A program made the translations under genes and the position numbers. Positions 47,126 to 56,647 of a DNA stretch of 64,000 nt are shown one piece after another. The first letter of the stretch is position 1; each line of letters begins with the position of its first letter. Where the stretch lies: contig NC_035433.2 in assembly GCF_002127325.2 (NCBI RefSeq), forward strand, positions 146,440,938 to 146,504,937, given 5' to 3'. Under the pieces are notes generated by a model that did no database searches, had not been told where the DNA came from, and was given only the letters and a program-made list of their open reading frames with translations. The DNA is from Helianthus annuus (taxonomy: Eukaryota; Streptophyta; Magnoliopsida; Asterales; Asteraceae).

Positions 47126-47160
<35 letters not shown>
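47126..47160. repeat. (TA)n microsatellite
   Basis: TA run abutting the large TIR element at 47161. Confidence 0.9.
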
Positions 47161-47164
<4 letters not shown>

Positions 47165-48107
47165 ATAAGGATCCGTTAGGAACCACCATTTATTGCGAGA
47201 ACCGCGAGAACCAGTGTGAACACATGGCATTTTTGTAATTATCTTATGTTTATACCAAAACACGCGTTCTTTTTTTTTCTCCTTATATCACTGTTATCTC
47301 CATTCTAGGGTTTCAGAAGTTCACCAGAAGTTCACCAGTTCATGGTCTTCACACTCGTCTGAGATGCATTCACGGCGGTTTCACGGCGGCGAAGAGCCAT
47401 GTACGATGGTTTTCACGGCATATAGATAGTTGGCGTTCACGTATTTCACGGTGATTGCAGTTTACACGGTGTTCTCGTATATCTGATGATCCTCTTCATT
47501 CATTGTCTGAATATCATCCTCATACAACATCTGATGCCGACTTTGGTGGTCCATCTGCTGTCAATCCCGTTGATAGTCACAGGTTTATGTCTAAAACTGT
47601 TGTAAGTCAACATACCATTCATGGCTTTGAAATTCAGACTCTTGAATCTATGTCTACATTACATCAGACAATGTTTTCTTATAATCAATGTATCTAATCG
47701 TTCATTATCTTTTGACACTACTTCGACTGGTACAACACCTACAAATACAGAACATCAAGAGTTGCAATTCATTCATTTGTGACTAAAGGTATTATGTTAC
47801 TGCAAATTATGTATATACTTTGTAAATGATATTATATTAAATGATATGCACATGTGCATTATATTTACTGTAAATGATGTTGTATTAAATTATATGCACA
47901 TGTGCATTATGTTAATTGTAAATGATATTATATTAACTTATATGCACATGTGCATTATGTTGAGAATTAAACTATGTCGTTGATGTGCATTATGTTGAAA
48001 ATTAAACTATGTCGTTGATGTGCATTATGTTGAAAATTAAACTACGTCGTTGATGTATATTTTATGAACAAGTGCCTTATGGATGACTATCCAATTATAT
48101 ACAGGAT

Positions 48108-49330
48108 GGCAGCAAACAAATGGGCGTGGGTGGCGGACAACTACAAAAAAAGGGAGGTGACTGTGTGGGATTGGCAATGGAATAACAATCCGACAACCGG
48201 GGAGGCATGGGTGGAGTTTATGTAGCTTTTGGCGCTGCTGAGAGACACCATAATGAAGACGGGTCAATATGGGTGGGGTTTGCACTCGGAAAAATAAGTC
48301 GTCTTTCAATGTTAAAACCGTTAGAGAGGATTTGTGTGTCCATAAGCGACATACTTATTTGATACAGCTATTGCATCTTCTTTCATTTTTTTGTTTCTAC
48401 AACTGTCATATGGCTTCTGTTTGAGAGGATAGGCTACCATCTTCTTCCATTTTTTGTGCCACTTTCTAATACTTACTCTGGCCATATTGTTCTTGTGATC
48501 CAATTTGTCTTCTTTTGTTAACAGGTGAGTTGATCACCTTGGTATCTATAGCTCCATATCCAAGTTGACCAATTGTTTCCTGACATATTAAAATTTCAAT
48601 ATTCTTGTTTGATTTACCTTTAATTTTGATAGGTCTCTTCCAAAGTTTCATGATATTACATTGTCCCAATAAATTTGTGATATTATTGCTCTCCTTGTGA
48701 TGTACCAGATCTAGGCCTGCTTGTAATTAATGGAAATGACTACTGGGAGAGACTTGAAAAGATTTATGAGTTTGGTGTTTGAGCACGTCGGGAGACTTTT
48801 CTGTTCGGAGTTTGAAGTCTATGATACAAACATATAATAAGGAGGTTCCCGAGCAGGTATTTGTTTGGAATAATTGGACACCTAAAAAAGTTGGTTTGGT
48901 CGGGTGGATAGCCTTAGTCGAGAGACTCCCAACGAAGGTGGCACTTAACGCAACAGTCATCCAAACACAGTCAAACTGCTACGTTTTCTGCAGCGATTCC
49001 CCAGAAACATGTGAACATATTTCCGTTTCATGTCAGTTCGCTTAAACAGTTTGGTCCGTAATTACTCACTGGTGCAAAGGCCCCGCTGCATTTATTTTCA
49101 GTCTCAAAGATTTGCTGGAATATCATAATATTTTCCAAGGGTCTTCAAAAAAGAAAAAGGCGATTTATGCGGTGTCCCTTATCTACCCCTGGAGCGTTTG
49201 GCGAATGAGGAACAAGATGGTTTTTAATCAAAGTCAATTGTCGGTGTAGAAGGTAGTCGAGGAGATCAAGAACATTAGTTAGTTATGGGTAAAAATAGAT
49301 CGAAGGAGGTGAGTTTAACTTGGGCGGCCT
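48108..49330 (+). pseudogene. LINE (L1-type) RT C-terminal fragments with zf-RVT domain
   Basis: The piece at 48108-48300 gives WAWVADNYKKREVTVWDW followed by stops. The piece at 48779-49045 gives SGDFSVRSLKSMI, VWNNWTPKKVGLVGW and SNCYVFCSDSPETCEHISV. That is the zinc-binding domain at the end of plant LINE reverse transcriptases, with Cys-Cys-His-Cys spacing. Stops follow, and homology seems to run to about 49330. About 480 bases at 48310-48778 do not belong. Confidence 0.65.
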
Positions 49331-49867
49331 GGAACAATTTTGATGTGTTTCCAGTATAGTATTTTGTTTGTTTTTTCTGTATGAGTTTTCCTTCTATTGG
49401 TGGATGTAATTGTGGTGTAGTACCTTGCTAAATGTTATGAATAATTTTATATAAGTAACATCTACAAATTTAGATCAACAAGAGTTGCAATTCATATGCT
49501 TTGAGATTAAAGGCATTATACATTTATATGTGTTTCGAAGTTTACACTCACATGATTCATTTTTATATCCTTAAAGTGTTTTTTTATAGTTTACTTTTAC
49601 ATGCTTCATTATTCTCTCATCAAGTAAATCACATTTATTTACAATCATACCATAATAATGCACATGTGCATTATTTTGCCAATACACCATAATCCATGTT
49701 TAATTATCAATCCTTTTCTTTTTTTATCATTAAACATTAAACAAACAATTGGTTTATTACATAAGTTACTTATATTTTCATACATCATGTAATCCTGCAC
49801 ATGTGCATTATGTTGCCAACCATCTTCTTGCACATGTGCATTATGTTGCCAACCATCACAAATAAAC

Positions 49868-50995
49868 TGTTAACCATCAGTACATAATGTTATGCACATA
49901 TGCATCACATTACCAATGCCCCGTAATCATCACCGAATAAATGTTGAACAAGTGCGTAAACACGCCATATACCTTATTAATTAGAATGTTATATGTTTTA
50001 CTTTTTATGCATACATGAACAATTACAAGTGTTGTACATTCTACACTACAAGAACAACTACAACTATTGTACATTCTACACCTAATGGCACGCTATATTA
50101 GATACCCTATGTTGAATATGTTGAATCTGAATACAACCATATGATCATCAGTATCAACCGTCGCCATTACCGTTGATCTTGCCAACTTCTTGTTCTTTAC
50201 CACACGCACTTCGTCACCTCCTTTTTTATGTTTCATCACGTAACCTCCTTTTTGGAGGTTTCATCACGAGTTCGCTTAGATGCCCGCCTTTTTTGTGTTT
50301 ATTTCTTCTTGCGCACCTGCGTGCATTATGTTGCCAACCATCTGTAATAATCAAAAAAAATAATCTGTTAACCAACAATACATAATTATGCACATGTGCA
50401 TCACATTATTAACACCCAATAATCATCAATAATAAACATTAAACAAATAACTGTTAATTTTTACATTCATTACTTTTATTTTCATATATTACATAATCAT
50501 GCACATGTGCATTATGTTGATACCAATCCATGATCATTACATCTAAACTGTTAACCATCAGTACATAATGTTACGCACACGTGCATCACATTACCAACGC
50601 CCCGTAATCATCATCGAATAAATGTTGAACACGTGCGTAAACACGCCATATACCTTATTAATTAGAATGTTATATGCTTTACTTTTTATGTATACATGAA
50701 CAATTACAAGTGTTGTACATTCTACACTACAGGAACAATTACAACTATTGTACATTCTACACCTAATGGCACGCTATATTAGATACCTTATGTTGAATCT
50801 GAATACAACCATATGGTAATCAGTATCAACTGTCGCAGTTACAGTTGATCTTGCCAACTTCTTGTTCTTATCCGCACGCACTCCGTCACCTCCTTTTTTG
50901 TGTTTCATCATGTAACCTTCTTTTTTTGAGGTTTCATCACGAGTTTGCTTAATTTCCTGCCTTTTTTGTGTGTATTTCTTCTTGCGCACCTGCAC
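49868..50995. repeat. Direct duplication of about 0.65-0.68 kb
   Basis: GTTAACCATCAGTACATAAT begins near 49868 and 50549. Both copies then run through TGTTGTACATTCTACACTAC and ACTTCTTGTTCTT(T/A)(A/T)CC to a C/T-rich end. This is a tandem duplication within the TIR element. Confidence 0.8.
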
Positions 50996-52319
50996 GATAT
51001 ATTTAATGTGTTTACATAAATGATATCATTTAACATGAATTTAATAAAGGGATGCACATGTGCATAAACTCCCATCTGGATCATCAAACATTAATCAACC
51101 TTCTTTACCTTTTTGTTTAATCGTCGCGTAATCATATTCCATTCCATCCGGCATTTTAATTGACCTTTCATCCCTTGGTTTCAAAAAAAGAAATAAACAT
51201 AACTTATCAATGAATACGTGCATTAACATTAATTTTATCATCACCATATACAATATGCACATGTGCATCAACATAAACGACCTTATTAATATATTCTGGC
51301 AAATTATGCACATGTGCATAGTGCATAATTATGCACATGTACATCAGCATGAATGATCTTAATAACCCATTCTGTCAAAGTATACAGATGTACATAACTA
51401 TGCACATTTGCATCCATATGCATACCCTTATTAACTTAATCTAGCAAACCATACATATGTGCATAACTATGCACATGTGCATTAACATGACTCACCTTAT
51501 CAGCAAGCTTGATTCAATAATAAACCTTAACCTGTACCAAATCAAAATTCGTAAGCTTGCTTCAATAATAAACCTTAACCTGTACCAAATCAAAATTCGT
51601 ATTATCACTAACCATATATAACATTAATCATTAACAAATCTATTATGGTAAGATATGCACATGTGCATAACTATACATATGTACACCTAATACCGACGGC
51701 GATTGATTCCCGGCGATACCGTCATAGTGACACACTCATTGAACAATCTATTCTTATAATCACGTTGGCACGTTGCCCTAATTACGAATGGATTAAAAAT
51801 CCACAATGTTGCCCTAATTATTATGTTTCTAATATAGATTATACGACAAATTTTGTACAAATTTGGGGAACTAACCTCGATTATATGACGAAATATGAAA
51901 TATCTGCTGGTAAAATCTCAAATCTGAGATAAAATCTCAATCCAGATGCTTCGATATGGTGAACTGATGATGGCGAACTGATGATGTATTCGAGACGAAT
52001 ATGTAACCGATTGTAATCGACGATGATGATGGCGAACTGAAGATGTATTCGAGAAGATTATGTAATCGATTGTAATCAACGAATTGTTGAGATAATCAGG
52101 TTAAGAAATGTGGAAAGATTTGGATCTGATCGAGTTCTGAGTGTAGAGTTCTTGAGTTCTGAGTGTGGACGTGAAAGTGTTTATTAAGTGCAATTTAATT
52201 TATGTTTGAAGTCCGATAGTGGAGGAAGATATTTTAAAAGTTGTTTGGTATTTACAAAATTGCCCCCTGTTCACATTGGTTCTCGCGGTTCTCGCAATAA
52301 AGGTGGTTCTCGCATGAAC

Positions 52320-52350
<31 letters not shown>

Positions 52351-52352
<2 letters not shown>

Positions 52353-52420
52353 GGGTTATATTCATTTGTGAACACTTCCCTATTTGTGAACAAAACGAAC
52401 AAATCCTGGCCATTGATTTT
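52351..52420 (+). other. Terminal sequence of another TA-flanked element
   Basis: TAGGGTTATATTCATTTGTG begins straight after a TA run shared with the previous element. It continues with an internal repeat (TTTGTGAACACTTCCC and TTTGTGAACAAAACG). I did not find a matching right terminus before 55170, so it may have been lost. Confidence 0.45.
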
Positions 52421-52734
52421 CTTTTAAAGTTATAAGGGTTTGATGGTCATTAGACATATAAACACTATTTTTTTATTTGAATTTATTATACATAATCAAA
52501 TTCAGTTATCAGATGAATCTATAACCACCCTACTTTTATGCGATCAAAAACCCAATTCAATTTTTTTGAGTTAATCATTCCAAACAAAAGAAATTCCTGG
52601 CCATTGTCCTTAATCAATTAAATCGGCCTTCATCATCAACCCAGTCTTTTTTCCAAAATCATCCTAGTTTATTGTTAGTTCGATATAAATTATTAACATA
52701 TGAGATGTAAACGCAAATAGCTATTCTGAATATT

Positions 52735-53977
52735 TGGCGATTCCACCGGTTCGTGAACAACCAGATGAAGATAAAGTGTATATAACATCAATTGAGCAGC
52801 AAGGTATATTTTTTAGAACTTCATATTAGAATAAGATATTGTGTATTTCAGTTTCGTTATTTTTTAGAACTTCATATTAGCTTGCTGTATGATTTTTTTT
52901 ACAGATTTTTGTACAGGTTATGCTCTGTCAGTAGACAAGATACATAACAAACAACGTGAACTGTCTCATCAAACAAAAACAATCAATCCGAAGTTCAGAA
53001 CACAATTTTAGATCGAACGTCATGCAAATGATATATATACACAGACAATATTCTGGGAAGTTCAGAAGGAGATATACAAGTCAACAACCTTGTGTTACAT
53101 TGCTGAACGAAGTATGGTTGATGGACTTAATACGTATGTTATTGCTCACCAAGATCACAACACAGAAATTGTAAATGAGTTCAAGGTCAGTTATGATATC
53201 AGCATATACCTTTTTTTTTATTTTATATTGAATTATTTTTAAATTTCTATGATCATATTGTAGGTTTCTGTTAACACAAGTGATGTTACAATTTCTTGCG
53301 TATGCATGGGTGTTACCCGGGTTAGATATCTTTGCCGACATGTGTATTGTGTATTTAGGCATCATAACATTCAGCCGATTCTGTCAAGATATATACATCC
53401 GAGATGGCGTAGAGACGCTTTTCCATCAAGTGTACATAGCATGGAGAACATGTTATGTGTAGATCAGAGTAGGAGTGGTGTTTTGTGGCGTGGAATATGT
53501 GAAAACAAGGACATGTGTAGAGACAGGGTTCGGGGCAATATTGAGAAACTAGAAGAGCTACATGTCCAAGTACAAGCAATTAAAGATAAGTTTTTTGAGG
53601 ATATACCATATGATCTCGCGATTAGCAAAAACAGTGTCGTTATAGAGGAAGTTATTGCACATACACAACCAGCTGAGGTATCATGTACGGCTCCAAAGAA
53701 AATACTTAACGAAGGATGTGGTACGCCTAATAGACCAACTAGACCGGGAGAGAAAGCAATTAAGAAAAGCTAAAAACCAAGAAGGAAATGTAATTTATGC
53801 AATAAAAGAGTACGAGGTCATGATAAGAGGAATTGTCCGCTTAAAAAATGGAAGCCGGTAAAGGACGATTCATCAACCGACGAAGATAACGGCGTAGATG
53901 AGGAAGACAAAACCGAAAAATTTGGATTCGGGATGAGGAAGACGAAACCGAAGAAGAATAGATTATGCACACAATAA
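52735..53977 (+). pseudogene. FAR1/FHY3-like (MULE-transposase-derived) pseudogene, C-terminal half
   Basis: An N-terminal scrap (PPVREQPDEDKVY near 52745) is followed, after a gap, by ELSHQTKTINPKFRT and, past a TAG near 53010, IYTQTIFWEVQKEIYKS. A GT...AG intron (53186-53263) joins to VSVNTSDVTISCVCMGVTRV, then RYLCRHVYCVFRHHNI. Together these form the SWIM zinc finger (CxC...CxH) of FAR1-related proteins. After a TAA at about 53771 the same frame continues KPRRKCNLCNKRVRGHDKRN, a CCHC-type knuckle, to the stop at 53975-53977. The transposase catalytic core is missing. FAR1 proteins are domesticated MULE transposases that act as transcription factors. Confidence 0.7.
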
Positions 53978-55170
53978 CAATTTTAATTTAATTTTTCTTT
54001 ATGTTTTTAAGTAGCTTTTGTATTTGAGTTTTAGAACTCATTTCAATGTTCATATTTTTTTTTGTGTTTTATGTGGAATAGCACTTTAGTTGTTTTTTAG
54101 AGTTAATAATCTGGTGCATGTTTCTTGGTTTTACACATGTATATTGTTAACACATCTTTACTTTACACATGTGTATTGTTAACATTTTTACTTTACAGAT
54201 TTGTACGCAACTGATACAGATTTGTTTTTTGTATACAACATAACTGGTAATATACGTATAATGTAATGTTCAGGTTACTACGGACACAATGATCCTGAAT
54301 AGTTTTTTGTTTTTTAGCAGTGTTATAGTGTTTACACATATGTATTGTTAACACCTGGTGTAGTCGTGTTGCATTGAATGGTAAAATTACACAATATGTA
54401 CACAAGTGTAAATGCACATACATGATATCGACTTTTTAATGAACAACAATAGAAATTAACATCATCCAAATAAAACATTATCCCATAATTCATTCAAAAC
54501 GATGTCCACCAACATAATCAAAATAAACCATAACTACTATTGAAACACCAGACCAAACACTACACCAAATAAACCATTAGCAACTTCACATCTATTTCTT
54601 TTTCTTGATACCGGCAAACTGATTAGCTTCATTCATAATTCATTCGTGATGTATGTTCGCATGCGATATTATCAGTTTCACAACAAACTTCATAAGTTGT
54701 GCTATTTTGTTTTTCGCTTTGGAGATTTCATTTGGAACCCAGTGTCGCAACACCCTTCAACAATCCCCATCCATGTTTCAATGTGGCGCATCACATACAC
54801 ACCGCAGTCTTCATAGTTTCCTATAGTCGCCCAACTAATCTCTAAATGAACAGGCTGGACATCTTCAATCTCATAGCAACGGGGTGACCAACACGCTTTT
54901 ACTACATCTTTCTACACACAAAATAATATGATGTATTATTGTAAAAGTACACTAATGTACATGATATCTATATAATGACTTTTATGAATCATACCACGAT
55001 AAGCACTTACCACTTTCATCAGAGTTGACTTCAAGAAAAATCGTGACCGTCAAAACCCTTTACCGGACTCTCACAAAGATGCATATGATCTATGATTGTG
55101 GAGTCCAAATTTTTTAAATCAAATCAAACTAAATAAAAGTGCGAGCATATTATCCACTCCTATCCATTTC
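53978..55170. other. AT-rich spacer without recognised gene
   Basis: It contains three or four spaced copies of TTTACACAT(G/A)TGTATTGTTAACA (54131-54345). Otherwise it has short meaningless frames. Part may belong to the TIR element beginning at 52351. Confidence 0.5.
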
Positions 55171-55881
55171 TGTTGGTGCACTTGTGTCTGTACTTTGTCT
55201 GTATTCAGTCTCGATGTAAAACGATGTCTATGTTAGTCTTGTAAGTTTGACCAAGTCAACCATCCTCCTGGTTTGACTTGGCCAAACAGTTAGTATATGA
55301 ATGTAAATTGTCTGGTTCGAAGGATGTCTCATCGAAGGATAGTTTAGATCCTTCGATGAGCTCGAAAGTTGAACCTTCGATGGATAGACCTCGATAGATA
55401 GTCCTACGAGATCACTGTGACCCTTCAATGGAAGTCTGATCGAAAGATGATCTTTCGATCAGTATTCCTGATCCTTCGACAGGTTCAACATCGATAGATG
55501 ATCCTTCGAGACATCTATCGGATCCTTCGGACAGACTTGCTGTGTTCGGGTATATATACCCATGCAGTGTGTTCATTTCATTTAAGACAGAGAGATATTC
55601 ACACAGACAGAAAGATGCAGACATAGAGAGATAGAAAGTTGAGAGCATTCTGTCCGAAACACACACACACACCTTGAGAGTTTGCAAAACTGATTTGTAA
55701 ACATTGTGCTTGTAACCGGAACCTTTATTCGTATTAATACAAGTGGTGTTAATCGGTGAACCTTTGTGTGTTTGTGTTTATACTTGTTTCATCTTGGTTT
55801 GCTTGCTAGCTTGGATTCCGCACTCGCTAGTGGGTTTGTATAACAAGTTTTAGGTTCGTCATCCTCCGAGAGGGACCTACA
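55171..55881 (+). repeat. 5' LTR of the SIRE-like element (711 bp)
   Basis: TGTTGGTGCA...GGGACCTACA, ending 3 bases before the PBS. It has a TATA-like GGGTATATATACCC near 55548, and a 19-base imperfect hairpin at 55248-55289 (GTTTGACCAAGTCAA facing TTTGACTTGGCCAAAC). Many (A/G)ATC(C/T)TTCGA motifs occur in both orientations upstream of the TATA box. Confidence 0.9.
55548..55558 (+). promoter_or_regulatory. TATA-like box in SIRE-like LTR
   Basis: TATATATA within the palindrome GGGTATATATACCC, followed about 30-35 bases on by a GTTCATTTCATTTAAG start region. Confidence 0.5.
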
Positions 55882-55884
55882 AGT

Positions 55885-55896
55885 GGTATCAGAGCC
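55885..55896 (+). other. Primer-binding site (initiator Met tRNA)
   Basis: TGGTATCAGAGC, a perfect match to the common plant LTR-element PBS. Confidence 0.95.
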
Positions 55897-56267
55897 GTGG
55901 CTCTTTACCTTGTTTAAAACCGGGTTTGTTCAAGTTCTTGGTGTGTTTGGACACTTGGTTTAGCACCCGTTTTTGGTGGTTTTCTTGCATTTTTAAACTG
56001 AAAAACGCGTTCTAAACCTTTCGGGAGTGTTCAAGGTTGGGTTGGGTAACTTAAAAACCTGTTTTTAAGTAACTTGGTGTTTTCCGGCCTTATCTCCGGT
56101 GTGTTCCGGTGACCGGACCTTCTGGATAAGGTTTGCCATTTTGGGCATATTTTATTTGAAAGTCAAAAAGTTGGTGAAAAGTCGTGTGCAGAACATCCCT
56201 TCTGCCGAAAGTTGGTACACCAACCAATCACCTTTCTCACCAACCTGTCACCTTTTTGTCAGTTGTG

Positions 56268-56590
56268 TCAGTGTGATCGAAGGATATCCTTCGAAGTCGA
56301 AAGACCATCTTTCGATCAAGGAAGGCTCGATAGATAATCATCTTTCAACCCATCCTTCGAAGTCAGAGATCTATCCTTCGATCCAGGGAATCTTTTCGAA
56401 AGATAGTTATTCGAAAGATAAGGATCTTTCAAACCGTGGATCTTTCGAGATAACTGCTCGAAAGATAAGGATCTGTCAATTGTGAATCTTTCGAAGTCTT
56501 TGCTCGAAACTCAACAGTGATCTTTCGAACACTGTTGATCCTTCGAACAAATCTTGATCTTTCGAACAAGGTTGTATCTTTCAATTCTTG
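56268..56590 (+). repeat. ATC(T/C)TTCGA motif array in element leader
   Basis: At least two dozen copies in direct and inverted form (GATCTTTCGA, TCGAAAGATA, ATCCTTCGAA) within about 320 bases, continuing the motif seen in the LTR (55315-55530). Spacing is irregular, so it is not a simple tandem repeat. Confidence 0.8.
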
Positions 56591-56647
56591 TCTGTTTGAA
56601 TTTAACAGTTTGTGTTTGTGTAGATCTTCAATTAGTATTTCACCAAA

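Larger units (their letters stand above)
37085..47160. repeat. Array of a roughly 0.86-kb unit (R), heavily invaded by TEs
   Basis: TTGAATAAACTATAAT occurs at 40731, 45395 and 47099, and between these the same ordered landmarks return. They are TTCGAACTATATAATTTTTT, AATAAACC, TATAACATGTGAC, then ATAATTTAC(A/G)GAAG, TGGTGAGT, and GTAGAGTGGT before the next TTGAATAAAC. Removing the two Harbinger-like MITEs from 45395-47099 leaves about 0.86 kb. Copy A runs about 37085-40747, copy B 42166-45395, copy C 45395-47099, and copy D begins at 47099. All R sequence is AT-rich with no recognised gene. Confidence 0.75.
47847..51666. repeat. Cluster of perfect palindrome TGCACATGTGCA
   Basis: Exact copies start at 47847, 47895, 47943, 49659, 49796, 49829, 50389, 50500, 51053, 51255, 51307, 51470 and 51655. 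One-mismatch forms occur near 49893, 50570, 51332 and 51401. Most have A before and T after, giving a 14-base palindrome, and many are followed by TATGTTG. The core CACATGTG is an E-box. Confidence 0.9.
47161..52328. mobile_element. Large TIR element (5.2 kb) in TA microsatellites
   Basis: Ends of about 60 bp match in inverted orientation: both contain TTTATTGCGAGAACCGCGAG followed by AACCA(G/A)TGTGAACA, and both start TAGG(A/G)TA. The element lies between TA runs, so the target duplication cannot be read. Inside are LINE fragments, a duplicated 0.65-kb block and the TGCACATGTGCA cluster. An 80-codon frame at 47455-47697 is unrecognised. No transposase is seen, so it is probably non-autonomous. 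The superfamily is uncertain; a Mutator-type relation is my guess from the neighbour at 52351. Confidence 0.7.

Noticed and set aside
47847..51666. CRISPR-like repeat cluster
   Set aside because: Spacing is highly irregular (33 to more than 1700 bases), the unit is a 12-14 base palindrome, and the DNA is plant nuclear.
53306..53773. Free-standing 155-codon gene
   Set aside because: It is the last exon of the FAR1-like pseudogene; upstream exon and intron are visible and the frame continues past a stop.
55315..56590. Heat-shock element array in the copia LTR
   Set aside because: GAA and TTC are adjacent or 6 bases apart (TTCGAA, GAAGGATCCTTC), not spaced by 2 as HSEs need.
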